Positions 43,320-54,653 of a stretch of DNA of 64,000 nt are shown piece after piece; within the stretch, counting starts at the first letter, position 1; each line of letters starts with the position of its first letter. Source of the stretch: Plenodomus lindquistii (taxonomy: Eukaryota > Ascomycota > Dothideomycetes > Pleosporales > Leptosphaeriaceae); the NCBI GenBank assembly GCA_025504975.1, contig JANUWI010000011.1:186001-250000 (forward strand). Reading direction: 5' to 3'. The notes under the pieces are model-generated. The model was not told the origin of the DNA. It saw nothing but the letters and a program-made list of their open reading frames with translations, and searched no databases. The translations under genes and the position numbers were made by a program.

Positions 43320-45771
43320 CCGATTTTCGATTGCAACACGACCAGTCGACATGGTCCTTTCAAAATGTGTTAATACGGGTTGACTGTTTACATACCTGGC
43401 TGCTGAGACAGTGCCTGAACGACAAGAGTTCAGACGAAATTGTCGAACAAGGATATAGGTCGAGTCACTAGAAAACGAGGTGCATGAGTGTTACTCTCGT
43501 TATATACCCTATGAACGCGGCTTTTGCAGCCCACGAAATAGTTGAAGGAGTTAGCGGTGGGGTCCAGCCATAGTGGCTTGGGATGAGACCAGGCACGACT
43601 CATGATTGTATAGAGTACATGTACATCAACTACGCAATCCACATCATACATCAGAAACATTTCACACCACCGTACTGCATTATCGCGACGTCAATTCATG
43701 CGTTATAAGTCGCTGTGGCTTAAATGTGCTGAGGCGCTTAACTTGGAAGCAAGCAAGGCAGCACGTCACATGCAACCCTCAACGGCGAACTCATTCTGCC
43801 AGTAGACTGCAGGTGGCATATCAACCCCAATACACAAGGGACATTCACGTCCGAAGCACATGTCCCTCGGCCAGTCTTCGGCGCTACCGGCATTCCCACT
43901 TCAGCTATACCTCCCACATGTCCATCATCTTTCCAGTTTCCGCCTCTCGCATGCACCAACCCACACAATCCCATCCGCCGGCAAAAACGCCGGCAAAAAA
44001 TCTGATACTGTAGTGCAAATTCCTGTTCCTGGCAAGTGCAGGATTCAGGACTGTGGATTGTAGTGTGTTCCGGCGGTTAAAGATGGTTGGATGTGGAGCA
44101 TTGAAATTGGTATTTGGTTAAGGCTCAACAAAGTCAAAGGAAGCTTGGTACAGGGAAGATCCTGATGGTGGAAGGGCTTGAATGGGCAAAGTAGAGGCAC
44201 TGTGGGTGATGGAGATGTGGCATTGGAGAGAGAAGGAGCGTGACTTGCGTGCGTGATTGAGTTGGCGTATGTTGAGTGCGCTGGAAGTACTCCTAGGCTG
44301 CGACTTTCACGATGCACTGTGATACACGCACTGTGACTAATGCACCCATGGCTCCAACATTAGAATATTCGTAGAGCAGTGCAGCCGTCAGATATTCAAG
44401 AGGCATATTTGACGTCTGCTAGAATACGCCAGTCGAGCCTTCCTTATTGACAGAGGAGCCTCGTTCAGTTGTTACTGCGTGACAATCCTGGAGCATCACA
44501 ACCATGTATTTCCCGGTTTGGGATCCAAATTGCACCTTTCTTCACGATCCCAATTTTCTCCTCCTCGCAAATGGGGTTCGACATCACAATCAGCGCTCAA
44601 ATGCCGCCCCCCAGTACAAACCATGTTACGCGCCAGTACACCACGTGCATCCCCAAATAGATCATCACCTTCACATTTCCAAGTCAAAGAAGCTCCGAAC
44701 CATTATTGTGTGAAACAATCAACCCACTCCACACCCACAGATGCGACCTCGGGGGAACTTTCCCCAGCCCCTCTCACCACCCCGTGGCCATGCTCCTTTT
44801 AAGGGGCCCGTTCACAACATGAAACAGCAAAGCATCAGGGAACAAAGTATCAGCACAGGCATTGTTTCGTTTGCGCTCGCTCTGTCACCATTGTCCGCGT
44901 GCTGTGTATGACGATCGCCATGGTTTAGCGACCCGTGAATGTTATTTTTGTTTGTTGTGATGTTGATGAGCAATGTGAGCGACTCGTGCACGGTAGTGTT
45001 GCGAGGTAGCTTTGGCGAGTGTGTGTATTTTAGAGGAACAAGCATTCCGAACGCTGCCGGGCACACGAGTGTAGACGTGCGCAGACACAGCCACACTAGA
45101 AAATCACGCAGGCTAGTGGCGTGGATACGCAGCTTGCACAATAGGAAATGGTCAGTGATACCAATCAAGCAGAGGCAGTCAATCGAATTGCGAAATCACA
45201 TGAGCATTTAGATAGCAATGGTCATGGTTTTGATTCGCGCAGAGCGCGCTGTCATTTTTAGTGGGTATATGTCCTCCAATCCAACGAGTGGTATGTGGGT
45301 ATCCAGGATATTGTCCCACAAACCAAGCCAACCCTAAAGTTGTGTACAAGAAGTAGAAAGGTAGGTCCCCAGATGCCGGTGTACGCCGACGCTGGATCAA
45401 AGAGTGACAAGAAGAGAATCGCAAAAGCGTGTGCCGTCAGATGCGCAAACATCCCCATATACAGCATAGAAACTGCTGCGCAACATGAGCAAGAAGATGA
45501 CCAGATCTATGAGCTAACTGAACAAGCCCCCAACCTCCGGTTGCGTGGTAAAGATGGCATGTGAATTTTCTAATGAAACTCCTGGGATCTCTGTGGTCCA
45601 CTTCGGTGAGACGCAATATAAAACAATCGTAACATGGTCGTGCAAAGCGCTGACCGGCCTGCGCTAGCGAGATGGAAAACATCTTTGGGTATATTGATCA
45701 TGGCGTGGCTTCGCAGAAGGCTCGCACAGAGTCCTCTGCGAAGTTGAAGCGTAAGTGGGTAAAGGGAACGC
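43320..45771. other. Gene-poor stretch after KGD4
   Basis: About 2.45 kb with no confident gene. A possible broken membrane-protein relic is listed separately at 45258-45470. The remainder shows only short overlapping frames. Confidence 0.45.
45258..45470 (-). pseudogene. Possible relic of a small membrane protein
   Basis: A minus-strand frame reads MLYMGMFAHLTAHAFAILFLSLFDPASAY with a hydrophobic helix. Upstream in the same frame is an in-frame stop, preceded by another ATG. Downstream the hydrophobic reading continues in a different frame (LPFYFLYTTLGLAWFVGQYPG). It could be a decayed gene, an unspliced one (a GTACAC...TTTAG intron of about 50 bp is possible) or chance. I do not recognise a family. 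Confidence 0.15.
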
Positions 45772-46644
45772 TTAACTGATCTTGGACCATGAGGCCTTGA
45801 GACGAGTCTTCTCGTCGAGACCAGTGAGCGCTTTCCACGCGGCAAGGGAGAGATCGATGTCGTTGCCGGAGCAGCCAGGGCACAAGTCCATGATCTTAGC
45901 TTCGATGGTGTTGCCTTGGTACTCGACCTGGATCTTCTGTCCGCACCATGGGTTGGTAGCAGCGCCAGTCATGACATCGTAGGTAGAGGCTCCCCAAGCA
46001 GGCTGAGCAAGAGCGACAATCATATCGGTGTCGTGGAGCTCAGTACCGCAGGCGCCAAAGCCACCGTTGTTGTCGTAGATGGTGATGTCGACATTGGTGA
46101 ACTGCTGACCAGACGAGGCAGGCTTCTCAGGGGCAGGAGGAGCAGAGTAGACAGGAGCGGCAGGCTCAGGTGCGGGAGAGGGAGCGGCAGATGGACTTGG
46201 CGCGGGTGCAGGAGAGGGGGCGGCGGATGGGGTTGGCTCAGGTGCAGGAGGGGGAGCGACGTAGGCTGCCTCAGAAGAGGTTGGCTTGGGCGCCTCAGAC
46301 GTGGGCGCAGGCGCAACGTAGGTAGGGGTGGGGGTCGGAGAGGGAGTCTCAGGTGCAGGAGCGGGGACCGGAGTGTAGATGCTGGTGGGCTTCTCTACGG
46401 GAGCAGGCGCAGCGGACGAGGTAGGAATTACTTCAACGCTGGAGCTGACGGGGGGCTGCTCGTAGAAGAGACCTTCTGGAGTAGGGGTAGCCTCGGGCAC
46501 ATCGTCGTCCTCGTAAACGGTAGTGAAGACAACCACGGTCTCGTAGACGACCTCGGTGTGGTAGACGAGTGCGCGCTTGTCAACAGGCGCAGCAACAGCA
46601 GCGAGGCTGAAGAGTAGGGAAGCGAGGACAGCAGAGGTCTTCAT
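45772..46644 (-). CDS. Secreted proline-rich protein with RlpA-like DPBB domain
   Basis: A single exon of 290 residues. The start MKTSAVLASLLFSLAAVAAPVDKR has a clear signal peptide, and Lys-Arg at residues 23-24 could be a Kex2 processing site. Residues about 60-185 are a Pro/Ala/Ser-rich linker with repeated APSPAPEP-type units, likely O-glycosylated. The C-terminal 100 residues form a double-psi beta-barrel: VDITIYDNNGGFGACGTELHDTD, NPWCGQKIQVEYQG, AKIMDLCPGCSGNDIDLSLAAWKAL. This fold is shared by expansins, RlpA, barwin and cerato-platanin-like proteins. The LCPGC motif and the Asp in DIDLS are typical of the fungal barwin/expansin-like group. A wall-associated or extracellular role is likely; an enzymatic activity cannot be claimed. 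Confidence 0.92.
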   Translation of the reverse strand: MKTSAVLASLLFSLAAVAAPVDKRALVYHTEVVYETVVVFTTVYEDDDVPEATPTPEGLFYEQPPVSSSVEVIPTSSAAPAPVEKPTSIYTPVPAPAPETPSPTPTPTYVAPAPTSEAPKPTSSEAAYVAPPPAPEPTPSAAPSPAPAPSPSAAPSPAPEPAAPVYSAPPAPEKPASSGQQFTNVDITIYDNNGGFGACGTELHDTDMIVALAQPAWGASTYDVMTGAATNPWCGQKIQVEYQGNTIEAKIMDLCPGCSGNDIDLSLAAWKALTGLDEKTRLKASWSKIS

Positions 46645-49600
46645 CTTGGTGAGAGGAGTGAGGTATGCTGGATAAGCAGGTGCTGGAGGCTGAGAGCAGC
46701 TGTTGTTGGGCTAAGTCCGCAAGGAATGACTGAACTGGCTAGCAGTTCGAGTGTTGATTGATGTTGCGTAGAGACGGTGGGTGTCAAGGAATGACAGTTG
46801 GAGATGCGATATCTCAAAAGTGGGGTTGGGAAAGAGAGTGAACAAACGCAAGACTTCAAGCCTATAGAGAGTGAATAGGTGGTGAAGGTGCGGGTGGAAA
46901 CTTATAAGGAATGATTGTGGGTTGTTGAAAGGAAAGACTGGAGCGAGAGCAAAGGCACGACTAACAACGAAAGCGCCCCGGGGCACTCGGCGCTTGGCAG
47001 CTACCGGACTAGCGTAGAACGACCCCTGTCTGGCGGCGCATCTTCCACGGCACGCGCACGCACCACCTGGGCTGGGCAGTGTCCAGGAGAGTCCACGCTA
47101 CCGGCCCGGCCTGCAAACAGCTGAAGTGGAACCTTCGTACCATGGTCCATGGCATGGTGCCCTCAACAGGCCCATCAAGACGAGTCGGCGCTGTCACAGT
47201 CGACAGCGCGACGCCGCTCTGTGCTGTGGCCTGTGGGCTCGCACTGTTGGCACAAGTGTCGCCGTCGCCCCGTCCGACCGCCTGCAGACCGCTGCGACGC
47301 ACATTTGGCCATATCGCAACACGATTGCTTCCAACAGTACAGCATGCGCCGACACTGCGCTTCGTGTGCTTTTTTCACACACCTGGAGCAGAGAGCTGAC
47401 GCCCCTTGCTTGCCGAGCCGTGATACCAGGGGTAGCCGGCCGACACACAGCGAATCACTGCACTGATCTTCAGGAACGCGCCAGGGGAAACGGCCGGGGC
47501 TGAGCAAACGGCGAGCGCAACATGCTGGAAATGGCGTCTGCGCCTCCCACCATGTCATCACTGGAAATGAAATGCCCAGATGGGCGTGTTTCAACCTCTT
47601 TCACAGCCCAACATGTTTGTCTCCGTGTCTTCTTTGGCCGCAGGCGCCCACGTTGTTCGTCTGGGGGAACAAAGGAGCTTTCACCATGTGCGTCCATGAC
47701 AAAGGTCCGGCCGCCCACTCACAGCGTCCGGCGCGGTGGACTCGACTTGTCATCCAGATTTCGTTTCTCCATCTCTGCCATTGGCTCTCCCAGCTCCACC
47801 AGTGCCAGCGACTACTCAAACCTGCTGTGCGCCGATCCGCGACGTGGGACCGGTCGACGAAGCGTGACGGCGTCAGGGTGACATGTGTCGCATGCGTCTG
47901 CAAAGACAGCCGGATCGCGCCATGTGAGTTGTCGTTCGCTCGCTTCGTTGGCCAGCCGTCTCCACTGCTTCTGGACTCTCGATGATGGCATTGTGAGTCT
48001 CGTCAGCGATGCACGGGAAATGAAAAATGGATCCCATGCAAGTTCGTCGGTTTTCACTGGGCCGCAGCGGTTCCGCGCGGCAGCCACGTGCAGAAATCAG
48101 AGCCCTACCTTATCCACTTATCGATGGCGATAGCTATCCATCTCCACAGCCGTTGCATCGAACCTATCCATGGTGGACTTTGGCTCAGTAGAGTTTTACC
48201 TTTGGGCTTGGACAAAATCTTCGCTGACAAAATCTTCTCTGTACCTCCGGAGCTGCATACATGTCGAGTAATCCCTACATTCACCCGCTCAGCCCATTCA
48301 CGCGACGTCACAGTACTTTCCAAATCAGCCCCAAGCGCAATCAGAACATGTCGCCGTCTTGACAGAGCGCCTTTTTGGCGAAGCGGGGTAGATTACACAT
48401 CAAGGACTGACTAGAATAGAGTAGAAGCTCGTGGTTCGACGAACAAGGCTGTGTAACGTTTGTCGGTGTTTTGGTACACTACACCTATATACTATCTTTT
48501 TGCGCCGCTTGCTGTGCAGAGTCTAGACTTTTCGCAATCCAGACTTCGGCAGTGCCTGCATTGCCTTCATCCGTTTGTGGAATGGTGGAGACGTTGAGCC
48601 GTATTACCTCGGACACTCGGTGCGAACCAGCTTGCGCGGAGTAGTTCAAGCGTAGGCTATCTCACTGGTGCATGTGTCTTACACCTAGACGTAGTGTCAC
48701 TCACGTGTACATTAGTGTGCAACAGATATACGGTATACAAGTCTGCTATCTGAAATCAACAGAATAATGCTAGCTTGCCTCGATCGTATTTTGTACCTGC
48801 CGCGCTACTAGTCCTTGCCTGGGATAAGTAAATGTCTACTATTACTACACCCACATCTACCGCATCGGCAAGTAGTATACTCAAATCATCGGGTGTGTTT
48901 GTATCATAGCTGGAAGTATTTGTTGGACTGTTCAAAGCGATTCGGATACTTACCCAGAGTGCAGTGCAGTGAGGTGACTCCGTCTTGACGACTTGTTTCG
49001 TTGGAGGTTACATGTGATCAAATCCGTCCCAGTCTTGTCACGTCGTCGAATTACCAATCCTGATTGTTCTTTGAAGCCATCATTTCATCATGCTTGCCTC
49101 GCAGGCCCCTTCCTTCCTCACTTCCGTGTCATGCTCGTAGTTATGTGTATCTGTGTGTGCCTAGTGTATATATTGTTGAGAATGTGTTTTAGACTTGGAG
49201 ACTTTACATTCCCAACGCTACCAAGTCTTTTCACACCAGCGTGAACAGCGACAGTGTGTGGTAAGTTGGCTGATGGTGTCTGCTCTAGACGTATAGCAAG
49301 ATTTTCAAAGTAGGCAACAATGAGGGCAAAGTAGGCATAAGTTAGGATATGAGATCAAGATTACAGAGCAGCACTGCTGAACCCGGCGAATCGATTATGT
49401 AATAACTGCATTTCATCGCATGTCACAAGCTTGTAGAAAAGGATCAAGAAGTTAGGGGAAAGTGACCAACAACCTATGAGGCATAACAAGGAAGTACATG
49501 AATAACAATATCTCGCCTGGGTTGTCTAAATTATCGTAATAGACAGTGGTTTCTGCGACTTCTTGCTTGTAAGTGTTACAGTCGACAGTTATTAAGTCGG

Positions 49601-50637
49601 ATTCTCTTCAGTCTTGTTGCAAGTAACTTTACTCGCCCAGACGCAATTGCAAGGATGCGTGGAGAGAATGAAGTATGTCACACCTTAGTACGACAAAGGG
49701 TAGTGTACGAATGAGATTGTTACGATTAAGAACTCAACGTCAGCACCGCTGTTCGTCACAATCACCAGAACACACTCGAACTCGTTGGGCATTGTTCACG
49801 GGTAGCCCTGTGTTCTCTACGGATAGTGAAAAAGATGCTAGATCATGCTTCTGTAATTCACTCTGTTGCCTCCTAGCTACTACATAGGATCAAGCGTTCA
49901 TTTCACTTGCTCAAAGACAGTAAGCGACATTTCACGAAAAGACTCAAGTATAGTAAAATACATTTGACAAGAAATCTCCACACCAGGTACCTGACGGAGT
50001 GACGCGTGTAGTACAAAGCCCAGCTGCACTACCAGTACGAGACAAGAGCATCACAATCGCACGGCAGATCAACATGACTCGGAGAGGTGCGAAGAACGGG
50101 GGGCGAATGAGATGGCAGAGAGCGGCAGGGCTGAAGTGTGGAGGTGTCGAGGGTGGGATGTGGTCGATCAGAACTTCGACGTCAATCTTGGCACGGCTCT
50201 TGTTAGGCTGCAGGCGGCAGGCGGCAGGCGTCATGCTCCAGGCGAGGCACGAGCTGACGAGCCGGGACTTGGAAGACCTCTGGAACCCCTCCCCAGCCAC
50301 GCAACACGAAGCAACGTCGTCGCCGTATCTATTCTACGACGACGGCTACTCTGTCTATTGCACGGCACTGCACTCGGGCTTACCAATCCACCGTCCCCCG
50401 TACTGCAGTTGTAATCACCACGGCTGGGCTGCGACGGATGCCTCTCGCTTTGCCCTGTTTCTCAGCTGGCATCTCTTTCTTGCCTGGGACTCGCCGTCCG
50501 GTTGCGGCTCGTCAGTCACACCAGAGCATCATCCCCGAGGACGTGCTTTGTTTCATCCACGGCCAAGTAGAGTACATAGGCCTCGCGCACACTCGCCGCC
50601 TCTTCACGCAGACAGCACCCGACGCTCTTCGCACGCC
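46645..50637. other. 4 kb gene-free region upstream of the DPBB gene and SOK1
   Basis: It separates two divergently oriented genes. No supportable gene was found. Frames of up to 139 codons near 47100-48100 overlap on both strands in GC-rich DNA. The frame of the SOK1 gene is open without a stop from 49999, which is treated as leader sequence. Confidence 0.5.
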
Positions 50638-53571
50638 ATGTCTCTGACCGACTCGGAAGTCGACATGGTCAGCACGCAGCTGCAGCGCGAGACGGACGAC
50701 ATACCCGAGGAGCCCGACATGATGCAGTCGTCGGACGTGGAGCAGGGCCAGTCCTTCGCGCCGCCCCCGCGCATCGCCGCCCGCTTCTATCGCCATGCAA
50801 ACAACCGCCGCAAGTCGTCGGCCGCCTCGTCGCGCCGCAACTCGCTCTCGTCGACGCACTCGCACACGTCGACGCGCTCCTTCCGCAATGTCTGCCACAG
50901 CCACCACATTGCCCAGCACCTCCGCCGTGCCTCGATCCTCGAAGACCGCAAGGCCCGCCTGGCCGACCGCGCTGCCCACGCCGAGCAGGTGCGCTTGCGC
51001 GCTGCCCTGGCAAAGGCTGCCCCACGCGCCTCCAACAGCGAAGAGCGCGCGTTGGCTGCACAGCACGCCCGCGAACGCCATCTGGCCCAGGTCGCCGCCT
51101 CCTGCGCCGAGGAGGTGAGGCGGGCCAAGAAGATTGCAGAGGACATGAAGGAGCGCAAGGCCGCCGAGGAGCGCCGATACCGCGTCGAAATGGAGGAAAA
51201 ACTCGCAGAGGCGGAGAAGAGGCGGCTCGAGTACAAGCGCAGCCCGAGGAGACCGCGCACGGCGAGCTCGCCCCCGGCCCATGCAAAGACAATGGCCGAG
51301 CGACCTGCCGTGACCTCAGAAGACGCTGCCATTAGGATACAGTCGGCGTGGCGGGCCAGGACACGAAGCAACATTGTCAAGGCCTGGCTGCAGCTGGGGC
51401 TCTGCATCGACATGGTCCACGAGACCAGCTTCGAGGTCGTTACCGTCATGCTCGCTGACGAGAAGCTGCTGAAGACGACCGAGAAGATCATGACCCTGTT
51501 CGTCTTGCTACCAGACGCCGACCCTGCTTCCCGCAGTGCTGCCGTTCGAACCTTCCTCTCTGCCTACCTCATCTTGGGCCACCCCGCACACGTCTTCAGC
51601 CGAGATGGTGACCAGGAGCAGGATCTCATCACAAAGGCCAAAGACCTCATCATCTCGTTTGAATCCGCTTTGGCCAAGCTGTCCTCCTTCAACTCTTACA
51701 CGCCCTCGCCTACACGGACAGAAACCGTGCTATTGGCCCATGGAACATTCTTGACTGCCTTCAATGACTGGAAGGCTCGAGACTCTTCAGCCCTGGTTGA
51801 GACCATGGTTGCATCTTTTGTCAGTCTTGATGAGATCTGGCAGAGCGTCAAAGACGCCACTGTAGACGAGGTCGCGAACGAGTATAGGAACGGCATTCGG
51901 GATAACCAGGCAATCTTGCTCAGCAAAATCAAGAAGCTGGCCGGCCCGGACAAGGCTCTTACTCTTATTAGAAAGGCTATTCGGGAGAGCAGGAGACTAC
52001 GGCCAAAGAAGAAGCCAGCTGGAGCAACAGTGCGGCCTCGCGTTGCTATCGATACTTCGCCAGCTTCGCAAGATTCCGCCGAAAGTGCTGTGGTGCAGGC
52101 AGAGGCTGCTTCGGAACTCGCGGCGTCTGGCAACTTAAGCCCACCCGATTCGTCATCCGAGGGCCATCAAGCACAATCACTCTCTAAAGTCTTCACGGTC
52201 GTTCCAGACAATCGCATCTTGGTGCATGAGTTATCTATCGACAAGGAGTATCGCATTGATGCATCACCGACAGCTAATTTGAGAGATGCGCTCAATCGTG
52301 AGCTCTGCGATGCAATGCGCAGCGGCTTTGAAGCTGGCGATAGTGCCAATTGGACCGCTGCCATGGCAGAAAACATACGCGCCAAACTCTTGCGCCTGCT
52401 CAAAGCGGGCAACTCCATGCACACCTTGATTTCTGAGACGTTGGATCCAGAGCTCATCAACAGGCAGTGCAGTCAGGGGCTATTCTCCTATGGGAAATTC
52501 TTCGACTTCATCGCTGGCATCTTGCCTAAGCTCTGTGCACCCTTCCGCGACGCTCAGGTGCAAGCTTTGGCTGAAGAGCTACAAGAAGAAGGACAACTGC
52601 CGGAAATGGTCGAGAAGCTCTTCAAATTGCTACATGTCATTGACCTCCTGTCTCTGGACTACTCCAATTTCCTTCTCATGAACGCGGCACCAACTCTAAT
52701 CAAAGAGGCTACTGGTTATGAAGAGCGCATGTTTGCTCAAGACCTTGAGGCAGGTACCGTGACGCTTGGTCGTACGCGACGATGGTGGCACAGCGCGGCT
52801 GTAAATATGCACACGGAAGCAGACCGTCGGGATCCATGGAGTCAGGCCAATCCAGTGAATCGCCCTACAGCGCACAAGATCTACGCTCGTGGCTTGGTAG
52901 ATCTCGCAGTGGCTACACCACCACTACGAGACTCGGAACTGCCAGAGACTCTTGAGCTTGATCGTGCTCGAATTGCTCGAATTCGCGAGGATGCTCTACG
53001 TATTACCACAATCGGCGGCATCCTGCTCACAGCAAAGAATCTGCTCAAACGCGATGTCCGCTCGCAGTGGAAGTCGGAAGCCAGCAAGATGTGGTTAGTT
53101 CTCAAGGATGGCTACATGAAGGACCCCACGACGCCCGCAAAGATTTCATCACTGCTTGAGTCTTCTCGCAACATGCCTCCATCAACCAGAGCGCAGCTCT
53201 CTTCCACGGTAGCTCGCCTACTTACCCAAGCAGAGTCTGGCAAACTCTCTGACCCAGTGCTGAAGGTGCTCTTCCAGCGCTTGAAGACTCACATCTTCAA
53301 CCGTGTTTCAGCCAGCAGCTCTGGCGAGCGTGTCAAGGCTGCCAGTACGGCGACGGAAGGTCTTGCTACGACTGGCCTTCCAGAGTTTGCCTCCCAAGTT
53401 GCCGAAATCTGTGAGCAGTTGAGCAAGGTCGGCGAAGTTGATCGCAAGAGCCATGGCAAGTGGTATGAAGAGATTGCGGAAGAGATGGAGCAGTTGGGTC
53501 TCGAGGGTGAAGAACTCTCCCGATCGTCCACTGCTGAGACTGAAGGTTCCGCGCCAGATGCGACCGCTTGA
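50638..53571 (+). CDS. SOK1: Sok1 / T-complex protein 11 (TCP11) family protein
   Basis: A single exon of 977 residues from MSLTDSEVDMVSTQLQRETDD. The first 100 residues are Ser/Arg-rich and disordered. Residues about 100-200 are Ala/Arg/Glu-rich and should form a long coiled coil. An IQ-type calmodulin-binding motif (AAIRIQSAWRART) lies near residue 230. The TCP11 domain fills the rest (AWLQLGLCIDMVHET, DLIISFESALAKL, ELCDAMRSGFEAGDSANWTA, LLKAGNSMHTLI, YGKFFDFIAGILPKLCAPFRD). Yeast Sok1 is a high-copy suppressor of loss of cAMP-dependent kinase, and animal TCP11 acts in sperm cAMP signalling. A cAMP/PKA link is the family theme, but the molecular mechanism is unknown. The same frame is open upstream to 49999, which would add 213 residues of poor composition. 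Confidence 0.88.
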   Translation: MSLTDSEVDMVSTQLQRETDDIPEEPDMMQSSDVEQGQSFAPPPRIAARFYRHANNRRKSSAASSRRNSLSSTHSHTSTRSFRNVCHSHHIAQHLRRASILEDRKARLADRAAHAEQVRLRAALAKAAPRASNSEERALAAQHARERHLAQVAASCAEEVRRAKKIAEDMKERKAAEERRYRVEMEEKLAEAEKRRLEYKRSPRRPRTASSPPAHAKTMAERPAVTSEDAAIRIQSAWRARTRSNIVKAWLQLGLCIDMVHETSFEVVTVMLADEKLLKTTEKIMTLFVLLPDADPASRSAAVRTFLSAYLILGHPAHVFSRDGDQEQDLITKAKDLIISFESALAKLSSFNSYTPSPTRTETVLLAHGTFLTAFNDWKARDSSALVETMVASFVSLDEIWQSVKDATVDEVANEYRNGIRDNQAILLSKIKKLAGPDKALTLIRKAIRESRRLRPKKKPAGATVRPRVAIDTSPASQDSAESAVVQAEAASELAASGNLSPPDSSSEGHQAQSLSKVFTVVPDNRILVHELSIDKEYRIDASPTANLRDALNRELCDAMRSGFEAGDSANWTAAMAENIRAKLLRLLKAGNSMHTLISETLDPELINRQCSQGLFSYGKFFDFIAGILPKLCAPFRDAQVQALAEELQEEGQLPEMVEKLFKLLHVIDLLSLDYSNFLLMNAAPTLIKEATGYEERMFAQDLEAGTVTLGRTRRWWHSAAVNMHTEADRRDPWSQANPVNRPTAHKIYARGLVDLAVATPPLRDSELPETLELDRARIARIREDALRITTIGGILLTAKNLLKRDVRSQWKSEASKMWLVLKDGYMKDPTTPAKISSLLESSRNMPPSTRAQLSSTVARLLTQAESGKLSDPVLKVLFQRLKTHIFNRVSASSSGERVKAASTATEGLATTGLPEFASQVAEICEQLSKVGEVDRKSHGKWYEEIAEEMEQLGLEGEELSRSSTAETEGSAPDATA

Positions 53572-54208
53572 TGTGTTCTATATTTCTTCTTGTTCTCCTG
53601 ATGTGGGCTTCTTGGTATACTCTGAGTGTGGCGTCACATTATTTCCAGCACTGTTTCATTCATTCTCAATTTTCGCTGGCATGGGTCGCAAGGCGTTTGG
53701 CAGGCGTACTGCATTGACTTCGCGGCATACGAGGCACTTGAACTTGGATCATACGGGCTCGGTACAGATATCATTTCACTTTTTTGGTTCGAGTTGACCT
53801 ACGACTCCATTGTACACATTGCTATTTCTTAAATGGCCTGCTTGCACAGCAATTTTGCCCGTGGGTGAAGTAAGTCTCTGGCGAGAACGACTGCTGTGAC
53901 GTTAACGTGGCTTTAATTTCTCCATCAACGCCTGTTACCATTATTGTTGGCCCTACACGTGCATCGCGATCGTAGCTGCTTGTCCGTGAAATCTAGCCCC
54001 GATTGCCACCCCTAGCTTCCTCCCCATTGGTTGCCCGGGGCGCAGCGCATCAAACAACGCTATTTTTACCAAACTTCGACTGCGCTTACTGCACTTGCTT
54101 TCCTAATTCCTCAAAGAGCCGCAAGCAAGACCATCCTCACATAGCTTAATCCCTCCGAGTGGTCTCTGGATCGAGGAAAAATAGTGGTACGAGAGTATAT
54201 CGACAGAA
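53572..54208. promoter_or_regulatory. Intergenic region between SOK1 and the SERF gene
   Basis: About 640 bp between two plus-strand genes, holding the SOK1 3' flank and the SERF-like promoter. A CCCCATTGG sequence (reverse CCAAT box) near 54024 is a plausible promoter element. No gene is seen. Confidence 0.5.
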
Positions 54209-54653
54209 ATGGCTCGTGGAAACCAGCGCGACAAGGCAAGGGAGAAGAACCTCAAGGCTGCGGCCGGAACGGTATGTCATGTTTTCTACACAAAGTCTGG
54301 TGTGCACGAGAGCTCTGTCCACGGCCACAGAAAAAAAAAAGAATACGTATGCTAACGACATTGCAGAAAGCCAAAAACACCGTACGTTGTCTTGTTCCGC
54401 TATTCAACAAGAGTCGGTGGTGGCTAACTCAGACAACCAGCAATCCGGCACAGAGTTCGCCCGCACAAAGGAAGACCAGGCGGCGATTATGCGCGCAAAA
54501 CAGGCAGCTGGTATGTCATCTTGTATTCATAACGTTTTACTATTGAGCAACGATATATGCTTCGTATGTTACTGCGGCTTACCTGGATGCTAATCTTTGC
54601 CTGCGACAGCTGAAGCGAAGAGGCTCGCCGAGGGGGGTGCCGCTAAGAAGTAA
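54209..54653 (+). CDS. SERF-like small basic protein (4F5 family)
   Basis: Four exons (54209-54271, 54367-54381, 54441-54510, 54610-54653) give 63 residues. The second exon is only 15 nt (Lys-Ala-Lys-Asn-Thr). The N-terminus MARGNQRDKAREKNLKAAAG is the 4F5/SERF signature. It is followed by GTEFARTKEDQAAIMRAKQAA and a short Lys-ending tail. SERF proteins are small, highly charged and disordered. They bind nucleic acids and acidic partners and modify amyloid formation in animals; the fungal role is not established. The gene is too short and too fragmented to be found from open frames alone, so the intron joins are the main evidence. Confidence 0.88.

Noticed and set aside
45916..46617. 233-codon plus-strand frame
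   Set aside because: It is the complement of the Pro-rich linker and barrel of the DPBB gene; its Gly/Arg-rich product is a shadow.
50512..51282. 256-codon minus-strand frame
   Set aside because: Antisense to the SOK1 N-terminus, produced by GC-rich codons; no recognisable content.
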